The notes: a model not told the origin generated them from the letters alone. Shown: positions 32,818 through 44,391, counted from the stretch's first letter. The stretch is DNA of 64,000 nt from VXNF01 sp965116465 (GCA_965116465.1 OZ220687.1:62001-126000); one strand, 5' to 3'. Numbers and translations: made by a program.

Positions 32818-35271
32818 GTGAGTCGGCAATCGACGCCGGTGCCTGCCGCGCCCTGCCGGCGGGCCTCAAGGCGCCTGATCCGGGCGCTGCTCGCGGCGCT
32901 GATCCTGGCGGCGGCCCTGCTGGCCGTCGGCTCGTCACCCGCCGCTGCTCACACGCGGTTGCTGGAGACGATCCCCGACAACCGGACGATCACCGACGAG
33001 CCACCCGAGCGCTTGACGCTGGTCTTCGCCGAGGCTGTCGATCCCCGCACCGTCCAGTTGGACGTGATCGCCGCCGACGGCGGCCTCGTGGCCGGCCCGG
33101 CGCTGCTCACACCGGTCGGCGCTGATCAGGCGGTCATCGAATTCGCTCTGCCCGAACTGGCCGACGGCATCTACGGACTCTCTTGGATCACCGTCGGACC
33201 CGACGGGCACAGGGTGGCCGGTGAGGTCGTCGTCGGCGTCGGGGTGGTCGACGCCGCCGGCGTGGAGGGGGTCACCTTCAGTGATACGCCGCCACTGGAG
33301 CGCGCCCTGAGCGTCACCGGAGGCGTGGCGCGCTACCTGTGGTACTTCGGCCTCGCGGCGGTGGCGGGATCCATGCTCGTGCTCGCCTGGGGTCTCCGCC
33401 CAGGGCCTGGGTCGCCGGCCAAGGAACTCCTCAGCCGCAGCGCCCGGCGAATCCTCGTCCGGGGTGCGATCCTCCTGCACGTCGGCATCCTCGTGCGCGC
33501 CGCCGCCACCATCACCCTCGTGACCCGCGGTTACCGCACCGGGTCCCTCAGCGAGGACCTGCAGCTGGCCCTGGTGGACGGCATGGGGTTGACGCTCCTG
33601 CTGGCGGCGGTCGGTGCCGGCGTCCTCGTCGTCTGGGCCCCGCGTCTGAGCCGGGCGCGATCGGGCTGGACGTTCCTGCAGGCCGGCCTCGGGGTGATGG
33701 CCCTGGCGGCAGTCGGGTCGGCGACCTCTCACACGGCGGTGCTGTCGGAGGACTCCTTCGGGATCTGGGTGTCCACCCTGCACCTCACAGCCGCCGGCCT
33801 CTGGCTCGGACCGCTGCTCGTCGTCGGCTGGGCCGGCACGTCACGCCATTGGCGGGCCCGGCCCCCGGCCGAACGGGCGGCAACCCTGCGGGACCTCTTC
33901 GGCCGCTTCGCTCCAGTGGCCATCGGTGCGTTCGTCGTGCTCGTGGCTACCGGGTTGCGCTCGACGTGGCTCCTGGCCGGCTCCGAACTGCTCTCCGGCT
34001 CGGGCTACACAACGGCTCTCATCGTCAAGCTGGCCCTGCTTGCGGCGGTGATCCTGCCACTCGGCCTCCACCACGACCGGCGCCTCGGCTGGCTTGCGCG
34101 GCGCCGGCCCGCCGGTGACCCCGGCGCCACCCCGGTGCGCTCGCTGCGGCTGGAGGCCGGTGCACTGGCCTCGGTGCTGGTCGTTGCCGCGGTGCTGGCC
34201 GGGCTGAACCCGGCCGTCTTCGGCTCCGGCGACGGCAGCTCCGGATCGCAGGTGGCAACGGTCGGCGGGGCGGCCGTCCCCGCTGAAACCGTCGAGCAGC
34301 TCGCGCTGCTTTCGGACGCGCCGCCCGAGAGCGTCGAGGACTGCCGCTCCCGCACGGTCGGGAAGCCCAACTGCTACCGGGACTACTTCGCCGAGGTGAT
34401 GCGCACGGAGGGGGCCGACGTGGCCGTCGCCGAGATCTCGGCCCTGTCCGAGACCGACGACTACGTGGCCAGGGACTGCCACCAGGTGGTGCACGACCTC
34501 GGCAACGACGCCGCCGAGTACTACGGCGACGTGGGCATCGCCCTCACCTACGAGGGATCGGCCTGCTGGTCCGGCTACTACCACGGCGTCGTGGAGTACG
34601 CCATCTCGCAATTCAACGGCACCGAGCTGTTCGACGAGATGCCCAACATCTGCACCACCGCGGCCGAGCGGGAATACTCCTTCACCCACTACAACTGCGT
34701 GCACGGGCTGGGCCACGGGGTCATGCTGAACACTGACGGCGACCTGTTCGGCTCGATCCCGTACTGCGAGACCCTGCCGGACCGCTGGGAACTGAGTTCC
34801 TGTGTGGGCGGCGCCATCATGGAGAACGTGGTGTCCGCGCAGCAGGGCATCCAGACCGACCTGCGCACCGACGACCTGATCTACCCGTGCAACGTCATCG
34901 GTGACAACTACGTCGACGAGTGCTTCGCCATGCAGACCTCCTGGATGCTCTACAACCTGGGTTACGAGGACGAGAACTTCGCCGAGGCGTTCGCCATCTG
35001 CGACACCGTCCAGACCGACATGGTCGACAACTGCTACCGCAGCATGGGTCGCGACATCAGTGGCTCCTCGCTGCTCGAGGTGAGCCGGGTCGTGCGCCTC
35101 TGCCTGCTCGGCGATCCGGAATACCAGGAGGAGTGCTTCGTGGGCGCTTCGCTGAACGCCGTCTACAACGACCACGGCACGGCGATGGCGACCGCGCTCT
35201 GCGAGGCGATCCCGGCACGCATGCAGGACGCCTGCTACGCGGCCCGGGATCGGGCAGCAGGCACCTTCTGA
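32818..35271 (+). CDS. CopC-CopD fusion with Cys/His-rich C-terminal domain
   Basis: Membrane protein of about 817 aa. A basic n-region and hydrophobic segment (LIRALLAALILAAALLAVG) end at SSPAAAH; the mature protein then begins AHTRLLETIPDN like copper-binding CopC, with the second His in GPDGHRVAGEVVV. The middle has about eight membrane helices as in CopD (TSHTAVLSEDSFG and HLTAAGLWLG carry His). After the last helix a 300-residue extracytoplasmic tail has sixteen Cys and repeated C/H motifs: DCHQVVHDLG, ACWSGYYHGVVEYA, NCVHGLGHGVM and SCVGGAIMENV. I cannot name this tail; a metal-binding or disulfide-stabilised role is inferred from the fusion. GTG 32818 is preferred for the TAAGCT box; ATG 32785 is the alternative. 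Confidence 0.82.
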   Translation: MSRQSTPVPAAPCRRASRRLIRALLAALILAAALLAVGSSPAAAHTRLLETIPDNRTITDEPPERLTLVFAEAVDPRTVQLDVIAADGGLVAGPALLTPVGADQAVIEFALPELADGIYGLSWITVGPDGHRVAGEVVVGVGVVDAAGVEGVTFSDTPPLERALSVTGGVARYLWYFGLAAVAGSMLVLAWGLRPGPGSPAKELLSRSARRILVRGAILLHVGILVRAAATITLVTRGYRTGSLSEDLQLALVDGMGLTLLLAAVGAGVLVVWAPRLSRARSGWTFLQAGLGVMALAAVGSATSHTAVLSEDSFGIWVSTLHLTAAGLWLGPLLVVGWAGTSRHWRARPPAERAATLRDLFGRFAPVAIGAFVVLVATGLRSTWLLAGSELLSGSGYTTALIVKLALLAAVILPLGLHHDRRLGWLARRRPAGDPGATPVRSLRLEAGALASVLVVAAVLAGLNPAVFGSGDGSSGSQVATVGGAAVPAETVEQLALLSDAPPESVEDCRSRTVGKPNCYRDYFAEVMRTEGADVAVAEISALSETDDYVARDCHQVVHDLGNDAAEYYGDVGIALTYEGSACWSGYYHGVVEYAISQFNGTELFDEMPNICTTAAEREYSFTHYNCVHGLGHGVMLNTDGDLFGSIPYCETLPDRWELSSCVGGAIMENVVSAQQGIQTDLRTDDLIYPCNVIGDNYVDECFAMQTSWMLYNLGYEDENFAEAFAICDTVQTDMVDNCYRSMGRDISGSSLLEVSRVVRLCLLGDPEYQEECFVGASLNAVYNDHGTAMATALCEAIPARMQDACYAARDRAAGTF

Positions 35272-35317
35272 GCCGACCGCCCGCGGCTGCACCGGCCGTG
35301 GGCCGTATACCAGCCTC

Positions 35318-35323
35318 TAACAT
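35318..35323 (+). promoter_or_regulatory. -10 box of dehydrogenase-like gene
   Basis: TAACAT lies 8 nt before the GTG at 35332, with no Shine-Dalgarno site. Confidence 0.35.
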
Positions 35324-35331
35324 CGGTTGGC

Positions 35332-36078
35332 GTGACCGCCCCGACGCAGCACCCGATCGAGCGGGTCATCGTGCTGGGAGGCGGTTCGGCCTGCGCCGGA
35401 ATCGCCCAGGCCATCGCGGTGGCGGGGTACCGCGTCGTCCTCTGCGGGCACAGCGAGATACTCGAGTCCGCCCGGGCGGAGGTGGACGGTGGCCGCTTCG
35501 GGCTGCTCGCCGCCGCCGACGCCGGGCGCATCAGCCGCGACGAGCGGCTGGCAACGCTCGAGCGCCTGCAATTCAGCGACGCTCCCGCTGAAGCGGCCGC
35601 CACGGCGGACCTGGCCGTCGTCAGCCACTCCGGGGGAGCGGACACCCTGGCGTCGCGGCTGGCAGAGGTGGATCGCCAACTCGCGGCCGGGGCCGTGTTG
35701 GCGGTGGATTCCGGCGGCGATGCTCTGGCCGCTCTCTCAGCCGGTCTGGAACGGCCCGAGCGACTCGTGGGGTGGCATTGGGGTTGGCCGGCGCAGCTGA
35801 ACAAGCTCGCCGAGATCGTGGCCGGTCCGGTCACCTCGCAGGCGGCCGTGGAGAGCGTCGTGGAGGTCGCCCGGCGGGCCGGCAAGAACCCCGTGGTCAT
35901 CGCGGATGCGCCGGGATCCTGGGGCTATGTCACCAACCGGGTCTGGAGGGCGTTGCGCAGCGAGGCGGATCGCATCGTCGAAGAGGGTGTCGCGCGCGGC
36001 GAGCAGGTGGACCGGCTCCTGGTGGACTGCTTCGGCTGGCCCGCCGGTCCCTTCGAGCGGGGCGGCGAGCCTCGGTAG
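35332..36078 (+). CDS. 3-hydroxyacyl-CoA dehydrogenase-like protein, divergent and short
   Basis: 248 residues. The N-terminal NAD-binding beta-alpha-beta is present (RVIVLGGGSACAGIAQAIA followed by GYRVVLCGH), and GWHWGWPAQLNKLAEIVAGP aligns with the GxHFFNPxxxMxLVE motif of 3-hydroxybutyryl-CoA dehydrogenases. The catalytic surroundings differ: AVDSGGDALAAL replaces the usual SNTSS segment, and the His motif reads GWHWGWP. It is about 35 residues shorter than typical enzymes. It could be a degenerate dehydrogenase or have another substrate. Confidence 0.75.
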   Translation: MTAPTQHPIERVIVLGGGSACAGIAQAIAVAGYRVVLCGHSEILESARAEVDGGRFGLLAAADAGRISRDERLATLERLQFSDAPAEAAATADLAVVSHSGGADTLASRLAEVDRQLAAGAVLAVDSGGDALAALSAGLERPERLVGWHWGWPAQLNKLAEIVAGPVTSQAAVESVVEVARRAGKNPVVIADAPGSWGYVTNRVWRALRSEADRIVEEGVARGEQVDRLLVDCFGWPAGPFERGGEPR

Positions 36079-36093
36079 CAGTTGCCGGCCGGC

Positions 36094-36675
36094 TCAGAGG
36101 GCCGCCAGCAAGCGCTGCACGATCGCCTCGATCGGCGGTCCGGGAGCTGCCGTGAGACTCTCGAGGGTGAACATGATCGCGGTGTCGGGACCCCGCTGGG
36201 AGACCTCCGCGAGGAGTTGTGCCGGTGCCGCGCCGGGCGCTTCGATGAGAATCTGCAGGGTCAGCGTCTCGGGGTCCACGCCGCTCAGGGTCCCGACCGC
36301 CGGGGCGGCTCCCCGGAGTCTCCCGAACACGTCGGCGGGGGAGCGGCGCCCCACGACCGCGTCCGCTGTCCCCGCATCGGTGTCGGGACGGCCGCTCGCC
36401 GGCGCAGGAGCGGTGCGGCGGGGCGTTCGACGGGCCTGAGCACCGGCTGGTGGACGGGCGGTCTCCGGGGACGGCAGCGGGCGGCGCCCGTCGCCGGTCG
36501 CCTTCTGGAGGACGGCGTAGGCGGCGGTCAGGCGCGCCGTGCGCTCAGCCGCCCCGGGGTCGTCGGTCAGGTCGGGATGGTTGGCCCGCATCAGGTTCCG
36601 GTAGCGGGCGCGCACCTGCGGCCAGGTGGCGCGGGGCGTCAGTTGCAGTGCCGCGAGAGCCTCGGCGAGATCCAC
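36094..36675 (-). CDS. J-domain protein
   Basis: 193 residues. The N-terminal 65 form a J domain with the HPD tripeptide in NLMRANHPDLTDDP, so it can stimulate an Hsp70 ATPase. A Pro/Ala/Arg-rich linker (about 70-110) leads to a C-terminal segment (TLTLQILIEAPGAAPAQLL and on) that I do not recognise. It lacks the Gly/Phe and zinc-finger parts of DnaJ. It follows the pyrophosphatase gene by 18 nt on the same strand. Confidence 0.82.
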   Translation of the reverse strand: MDLAEALAALQLTPRATWPQVRARYRNLMRANHPDLTDDPGAAERTARLTAAYAVLQKATGDGRRPLPSPETARPPAGAQARRTPRRTAPAPASGRPDTDAGTADAVVGRRSPADVFGRLRGAAPAVGTLSGVDPETLTLQILIEAPGAAPAQLLAEVSQRGPDTAIMFTLESLTAAPGPPIEAIVQRLLAAL

Positions 36676-36693
36676 CGGGTCCCCGCAGCGGGC

Positions 36694-38787
<2,094 letters not shown>

Positions 38788-38925
38788 TCCCGTGACCTCC
38801 TCGGTTCGAAAAGTCCTCCGCAAGCTAGCAGCCGACCCCTGCGGCCCGGTGACTCCGACGGAGTGGGCGCGCCGGCCGCACGGCAGCGAGCCGGTCGCCG
38901 AATCACCCCGGCGCCGCCGCCTCGC

Positions 38926-38931
38926 TAGAGT
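38926..38931 (+). promoter_or_regulatory. -10 box of formyl-THF ligase gene
   Basis: TAGAGT lies 7 nt before the GTG at 38939; no ribosome-binding site. Confidence 0.45.
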
Positions 38932-38938
38932 TCGATCG

Positions 38939-39544
38939 GTGGAGATTTCCACAAGACAGGCCGGAGCACGCCGTCAGCGACGTGACCTTCCGACGGACGT
39001 GCAGGCCATGTCCGCCGCCGCGCTGGCGGCACACATCTGGGAACTCCCCGAGATGCGCCCGGCGCGTGTCGTCGCCACCTTCATCGCCGACGACGGCGAG
39101 GTCAGCCTCTGGCCGGTGGTGGCGAGGCTCTGGGCCGAGGGCGCCGCCGTCACCGTGCCGGTGATCGACGAGGCCGACCGCCTGGTCTTCATGCGCTGGC
39201 GCTGTGGCGCCGACCTGGTCCCGGGCCGCTTCGGGATCCCGATCCCGGCGCGGGGCGAGGCGGTGGATGTCCTGAGCCACGACGTCATCCTCCTGGCCGG
39301 GGTGCTGTTCGGCCCCGGCGGCGCACGCGTGGGGCGGGGGCGGGGCTACTACGACCGCGCTCTGGCCTTCCGGAACGCGCCGGACGCGCCGCTGCCGCCG
39401 GTGGGCCCGTTGCTGGTGGGGGTGGGCCACGTCTTCCAGTGGGAGCCGCAACTCGTGTGCCGCCCCCGGGACGTGGCGCTGGACGCCTTCGTATCGCCGG
39501 CCGGCGTACGACGTTTCGGCCGCGAGTGCGCGCCATGGAACTGA
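38939..39544 (+). CDS. 5-formyltetrahydrofolate cyclo-ligase
   Basis: Converts 5-formyl-THF to methenyl-THF with ATP. The 201 residues show the family segments RRDLPTDVQAMSAAALAAHI, VVATFIADDGEVS, FGIPIPARGEAVDV and the ATP-binding FGPGGARVGRGRGYYDR. GTG 38939 lies 7 nt after a TAGAGT box; the open frame upstream overlaps the divergent pyrophosphatase and has no homology. Confidence 0.92.
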   Translation: MEISTRQAGARRQRRDLPTDVQAMSAAALAAHIWELPEMRPARVVATFIADDGEVSLWPVVARLWAEGAAVTVPVIDEADRLVFMRWRCGADLVPGRFGIPIPARGEAVDVLSHDVILLAGVLFGPGGARVGRGRGYYDRALAFRNAPDAPLPPVGPLLVGVGHVFQWEPQLVCRPRDVALDAFVSPAGVRRFGRECAPWN

Positions 39545-39632
39545 GTCAAGAACTCGAGACCCCGCCGGCGGGAGGCGATCCGCCGAATCCGTCCCCGATC
39601 GGGAACCCCGGCCGCAGCGGGAGGCGAGAGCC

Positions 39633-40973
39633 ATGAAGGTGGTCATCGTCGGCGCGGGCGAGGTGGGTTCCTACCTCGCGGCGCGGCTCACCAGGGAGAA
39701 CCACCACGTGGTGGTCGTCGAGCAGGACGCCGAGCGCGCCCGCCACGTGGAACAGCACATCGAGGCCCACGTGATCACCGGCAGCGGCAGCCATCCCGAC
39801 GTCATGGCCGCGGCCGGCATCGGCGACGCCGACCTGCTCGTGGCGGTCACCACCGACGACGAGGCCAACCTCGTGGCGTGCATGCTGGCCCGCCAGGCGG
39901 GTGTGGAGCGGAGGATCGCCCGCATCGAGGCCGCCGCCCTGCGGGCGCCGGGGGCCGCGGACCTGTTGCGGGCGGCAGGGGCCGACGAGGTCATCGATCC
40001 GGACGCGGAGACCGCGGTCGAGATCCTCCACCTCCTCGACTACCCGGGCGCCAGCGAGGTCAACATGCTCGCCGACGACCGTGTCACGGTCATCGGCACC
40101 GTCCTGCGCCCCGACTCGCCGCTCGTGGGCCGGCCCCTCTCGGAGAGCTTCGCCCCGTACGGACCCGACTGGGAGTTCCTCATCGGCGCCGTGTCCCGGG
40201 GGGACCGGACGGTGATCCCGCGCCGGGACATGGTGCTGCAGTCCGGCGACGTCGTGCGGATCGTGGACCTCGGAACGTCCTCCAACGAACTCCGGCACCT
40301 GCTGGGGCTGACGCAGGCCCGTGCCAACCGGGTGATGCTGCTCGGGGGTGGCCGCACCGGTGAGATGGTGGCCGAGCGCCTCACCGAGATGCACGCCGAG
40401 GTGTGCCTGGTGGAGCGGGGCCCCGAACGCGCCCGCGAGTTGGCCGAGTCCCTCGACGACGTGCTGATCCTCGAGGGCGACATCACCGACGCCGAGTTGC
40501 TCGAGGAGGAGAGGGTCGGCGACCACGACGCCGTGATCGCGGTCACCGGCAACGACGAGGACAACATCCTGGCCTGCCTCTACGCCAAGTCGATGGGTGT
40601 CCCCGAGACGATCGCCCTGCTGCACCGCCTGGAGTTCCTGCCGCTCCTGCGCACGCTCGGCATCGACGGAGCCCTGTCGCCGCGCACCGCCTGTGCCAAC
40701 GGCGTCATGCGGATCATCCGGGGTGGCGTCCAGGTCGCCACCTACCTGGACATGGACGTCGAGGTCCTGGAGATGACCGTCGCCGACGGCAGCAGCGTGC
40801 ACGGCCAGCGGATCTGTGACCTCCACCTGCCCAAGGAGGTGCTCATCGCGGCGGTGGTCCGCGACGGATCCTCGATGATCGGCAGAGGTCACACGGTCCT
40901 GCAGGAACAGGATCACCTCGTGGTCTTCGCCCGTCCCAAAGCGGTCGCTGCAGCCCGCAAGCGATTCGAGTGA
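39633..40973 (+). CDS. trkA: Trk potassium uptake regulator TrkA
   Basis: 446-residue cytosolic gating subunit with two RCK/TrkA halves. Each half has an NAD-binding Rossmann motif (VVIVGAGEVGSYLAARL at the N-terminus and VMLLGGGRTGEMVAERL near residue 233) followed by a TrkA-C region. NAD(H)/ATP binding to it opens TrkH channels. ATG 39633 after GGGAGG. Forms an overlapping operon with two trkH genes. Confidence 0.95.
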   Translation: MKVVIVGAGEVGSYLAARLTRENHHVVVVEQDAERARHVEQHIEAHVITGSGSHPDVMAAAGIGDADLLVAVTTDDEANLVACMLARQAGVERRIARIEAAALRAPGAADLLRAAGADEVIDPDAETAVEILHLLDYPGASEVNMLADDRVTVIGTVLRPDSPLVGRPLSESFAPYGPDWEFLIGAVSRGDRTVIPRRDMVLQSGDVVRIVDLGTSSNELRHLLGLTQARANRVMLLGGGRTGEMVAERLTEMHAEVCLVERGPERARELAESLDDVLILEGDITDAELLEEERVGDHDAVIAVTGNDEDNILACLYAKSMGVPETIALLHRLEFLPLLRTLGIDGALSPRTACANGVMRIIRGGVQVATYLDMDVEVLEMTVADGSSVHGQRICDLHLPKEVLIAAVVRDGSSMIGRGHTVLQEQDHLVVFARPKAVAAARKRFE

Positions 40974-42487
40974 GAGCCGCGGCGGACCCGCCGGCGAGAC
41001 GCGGCTCCACCGGCAACCGGACCCGCTCACGAGCCAGCACCGACCTGGCCCTCTGGGCCTCGCTGTGGGCGAGTGTGGCCTGCGGCCTGGGACTGGTGCT
41101 GTCCGGGCTGGTCGGGCTGGCGGATCCAACGCCCGCGGCGGCGCTGCTGGGGTTGGGCGTCGGCTGCAGCGCCGTCGGCGGGTTCTGCGTCCGCCGGGCG
41201 CGCGTCCCCTCGCACCCGGCGCCCATGGCCATCTTCGTGGCCGCCTGCAGCGCCTGGTTCACGATGGTGCTCGTCTCGACCGTGGCCTACCTGTTGGCCG
41301 GTGCGACGGGATCGCCGCCGGATGCCATCTTCGAGTCGCTCGCCGGGTTCTGCACCACCAACCTCAGCGTGCTGCCCCAACTCGAGTCGCTGCCGGCGGC
41401 GGTGCTCTTCTGGCGAGGGCTGACCCAGTGGCTCGGAGGGTTCGCGGCCCTGGCACTGCTGGCCGGGGCGCTTCCTCTGTACGTTCCGGCGCTGGTCCTT
41501 CCCGGCGACAGCGCCGGTCTGCCGGACCGTGCCTCGGCCCCACCATTCGGGACGCAGCTCCGCCGGATCGCCATCGTCTACGGCACCCTCGCAGGGCTGT
41601 GCGCGGCCGCCTACGCCATTGCCGGCATGGGCGCCGTGGATGCCTTCAGCTACGCCTTCTCGACCGTCTCCACGGGGGGATTCGGCAACCATCCCGGTGG
41701 CCTGAGGTATTTCGATTCGACGGCCATCGAGTCGGTGGCAACGGTCTTCATGGCGCTCGCCGGCGTGAGCGTGGTGACGCTGTGGTGGGCGGTGCGGGGC
41801 CGCTGGGGGGTGCTGTGGCGCTCCTTCGAGCTCCGTGCCTACCTGCTGGTGTTGGCGGTGGGGATCGCGGCGGTCACGGCGTTCACCTGGGGCGGCGGCG
41901 CCGAAGCCCTGCGGCGGGCCGCCCTGGCAGTGACCGCGACCTCCAGCAGCACCGGCTTCGAGCCGGCCGGTTGGTCCGGTTGGTCCTGGGGCGCGCAGGC
42001 ACTGGTGGTGACGCTGATTGCCACCGGCGGGATGGCCGGCACCGCCGGCGGCGGCTTCCAGATGCGCCGCGCCATCGCCGCGGCCCGCTACGCCTACCGG
42101 GAACTGGTCACCGAGATCCACCCCCACACGGTGCACGTGGTGAAGATCGGTCGGCGCTCGGTGGCCGAGAGGCCTCTGGCCCTGCTGAACGGCTACCAGA
42201 TCCTGTTCGCCGTGGCCGTTCTGGCCGGGGTGTTCGCCCTGAGCCTCGCCGGCATGGACCTCTGGGCCGGCGCCGGCGCCTCGATCAGCGCGCTCGCCAC
42301 GATGGGTCCCTCACCCGGTGCCGACCTGGGGACACTCGGCGGCGCCGAGCGGAGCGTGCTGGCGGTGCTCATGGTGCTGGGGCGGCTGGCCTTCTTCCCA
42401 CTGATCGTGGTCGTCGGAGGGGCCCTGACGGGGACGCGCCGCCTGCTGCAGGTTGAGCGATCCAACGGCCCCAGGAGGCACTCATGA
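40970..42487 (+). CDS. trkH: Trk potassium transporter, TrkH family (first copy)
   Basis: 505-residue membrane subunit of the KtrB/TrkH superfamily. Four pore loops with a filter Gly can be placed: LAGFCTTNLSVLPQLE, STVSTGGFGNHPGG, TATSSSTGFEPAGWS and ALATMGPSPGADLG, each following a hydrophobic hairpin. The first filter (LAGFCTTN) differs from the second copy (ISGFTASGST). GTG overlaps the trkA stop and its own end overlaps the next trkH, so all three are coupled. Confidence 0.9.
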   Translation: MRAAADPPARRGSTGNRTRSRASTDLALWASLWASVACGLGLVLSGLVGLADPTPAAALLGLGVGCSAVGGFCVRRARVPSHPAPMAIFVAACSAWFTMVLVSTVAYLLAGATGSPPDAIFESLAGFCTTNLSVLPQLESLPAAVLFWRGLTQWLGGFAALALLAGALPLYVPALVLPGDSAGLPDRASAPPFGTQLRRIAIVYGTLAGLCAAAYAIAGMGAVDAFSYAFSTVSTGGFGNHPGGLRYFDSTAIESVATVFMALAGVSVVTLWWAVRGRWGVLWRSFELRAYLLVLAVGIAAVTAFTWGGGAEALRRAALAVTATSSSTGFEPAGWSGWSWGAQALVVTLIATGGMAGTAGGGFQMRRAIAAARYAYRELVTEIHPHTVHVVKIGRRSVAERPLALLNGYQILFAVAVLAGVFALSLAGMDLWAGAGASISALATMGPSPGADLGTLGGAERSVLAVLMVLGRLAFFPLIVVVGGALTGTRRLLQVERSNGPRRHS

Positions 42488-44025
42488 GACGGGTATTGCG
42501 GGGCGTCCCGGAGTTCTCGCTGGTGCCGCGGGCCCCGCACCGCGAGAACCTCTCGTTGCACGTCGTCGGTCTGGCCCTCCTGTTCCTCGTCCCGGGCATG
42601 CTCATCGCCACGCTCGTGGAGTGGGGCTCGACGACCTCCGACGGCGAGTGGGCGTTGCTCCTCGCCGCGCTGATCACGGCCGCGGTCGGGGTGATCCTGT
42701 TCGCGGGGTTCCGGCCTCCCGAGGACGTGCGACCGGCGGACGTGTTCCCCGTCGTGGTGTGGACCTGGCTGTGGTGCTCGGTCCTGGGCGCCCTGCCGTA
42801 CGTGCTGGACGCCGACTTCTTCGGCTGGTCTCAGTGGGACTCGGCGCTGTTCGAGTCGATCTCGGGGTTCACCGCCTCGGGCTCGACGGTCCTGGTCGAC
42901 ATCGACTCGCACGGCCGCGGGCTGCTGCTGTGGCGGCAGCTCACCCAGTGGTACGGCGGGATGGGGATGGTCGTGCTGGCGGTCAGCGTGCTGCCACTGC
43001 TGGGTGTGGGGGGCCAGGAGCTGATGCGCGCCGAGACGCCCGGCCCCGAGAGCGACCGCCTGGCGCCGCGCATCAGCGGCACCGCCAAGCGCCTCTGGCT
43101 GGTCTACGGCGGACTCACCGTGGCGGTCGCCGTGGCGCTCTTCGCGGTTCCGGGAGTGAGCCTCTACGACGCCGTGGCGCACGCCCTCACCGCGGCGGGC
43201 ACCGGGGGCTTCTCGCCCTACGGCGGCTCGATCGGCCACTTCCAGTCGCTTGCGGCCGAGCTGGTGATGGCCACCGGGATGATCGCCGGGGCCATGAGCT
43301 TCAGCCTCCACTACCGGGCGCTGCGGGGGGACTGGCGCGCCTACCGGCGGGCCGGCGACCAGATGCTGTTCCTGAAGATCCTCGCCTCCGCCACGGCGAT
43401 CATCACGTTGCTGCTGTGGCTGCGCCAGGGAGCGTCGTTCGGCCTCTCGCTGCGCGACGCCTTCTTCAACGTGGTGACGCTGGCAACCAGCGGCGGGTTT
43501 CACAACATCCGCCCCGGCGGGCTGGGGGACTTCGCCGCCTGGACGCTGCCGGCGCAGGTGGTGCTGGGCGTGTTGATGCTGATCGGCGGGGGAGCGGGCT
43601 CCACCTCGGGGGGCATGAAGGTGTTCCGCGCCCAGATCTCCGCCGCGCACGCCCTGCGCACGGTCCGCCTGGCCCGCAGGCCCCGCTCGGTGGTGCCGGT
43701 CAAGCTGGGCGGGGCGGTCATCCCCGAGCCGGTGGTCGGGCGGGTGCTGGGCTTCTGCACCCTCTACATCATGTCCTTCGGCGTGGGGACGCTGATCGTG
43801 GCGACCCTCGGCGCCGATCCGGTCACCGCGGTCTCCGGTGTGATCAGCGCCCTGTCCAACATGGGCCCCGCCCTCGGCGAGGCCGGCCCGTCCTCCAACT
43901 TCACGGTCTTCCCCCGCCCCGCCCGCCTCGTACTCGCGGGCCTCATGATCGTCGGCCGCCTGGAGATCACCGCCGTCTTCCTGGGCGCCGCGGTGATCGT
44001 CCGCCACCTGCTCCGCCACCGCTAG
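42484..44025 (+). CDS. trkH: Trk potassium transporter, TrkH family (second copy)
   Basis: 513-residue channel-like K+ uptake protein. Filter loops are SISGFTASGSTVLVDID, HALTAAGTGGFSPYGG, VVTLATSGGFHNIRPGG and ISALSNMGPALGEAG. WRQLTQWYGGMGMVVLAVSVLPLLG and GSTSGGMKVFR are typical of TrkH. It is only distantly like the first copy, so the pair may form different homodimers or a heterodimer sharing one TrkA (inference). Confidence 0.93.
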   Translation: MRRVLRGVPEFSLVPRAPHRENLSLHVVGLALLFLVPGMLIATLVEWGSTTSDGEWALLLAALITAAVGVILFAGFRPPEDVRPADVFPVVVWTWLWCSVLGALPYVLDADFFGWSQWDSALFESISGFTASGSTVLVDIDSHGRGLLLWRQLTQWYGGMGMVVLAVSVLPLLGVGGQELMRAETPGPESDRLAPRISGTAKRLWLVYGGLTVAVAVALFAVPGVSLYDAVAHALTAAGTGGFSPYGGSIGHFQSLAAELVMATGMIAGAMSFSLHYRALRGDWRAYRRAGDQMLFLKILASATAIITLLLWLRQGASFGLSLRDAFFNVVTLATSGGFHNIRPGGLGDFAAWTLPAQVVLGVLMLIGGGAGSTSGGMKVFRAQISAAHALRTVRLARRPRSVVPVKLGGAVIPEPVVGRVLGFCTLYIMSFGVGTLIVATLGADPVTAVSGVISALSNMGPALGEAGPSSNFTVFPRPARLVLAGLMIVGRLEITAVFLGAAVIVRHLLRHR

Positions 44026-44391
44026 GAGGCCGGCGAGGCCGGCGAGGCCCGCGGCGCCTGCCGCGCCACTGAGAGCGTTAGCGGATAGGTGGTGAGCTGT
44101 CACAAGCTCCCGGGTCAACGCCGATCCGCGCGCCCTCTGAGTCCGGCAGCGGCCCGGGGTCTGCGGGACCGGCGTCTAAGACGGCCCGCGCTCTGATTCT
44201 CCCTAGCAATCCGCTCTGATTCGCCCTAGCAATTGTTGCCACGCGGACCGCGCAATGGCCGTCTGTGCTGGCTCCCGGCACCGCTCACAGTCCCAGCCGG
44301 CAACCCCATCACGCCCTCCGCCTGCATTGGCCGTCTGTGCCGCCCCCCGGCGCGGTCGCGCTCGAGTGGCGGCGTCGGTCGGGGTCGAGTC
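44026..44391. other. 366-nt intergenic region with short direct repeats
   Basis: No gene is supported. It holds the tandem 21-mers at 44190-44233 and two copies of TGGCCGTCTGTGC (near 44254 and 44329). Confidence 0.5.
44190..44233 (+). repeat. two 21-bp direct repeats
   Basis: The 21-mer beginning GCTCTGATTC and ending CCCTAGCAAT occurs at 44190-44210 and 44213-44233 with one mismatch and a 2-nt spacer. Origin unknown; possibly a regulator site or insertion scar. Confidence 0.7.
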
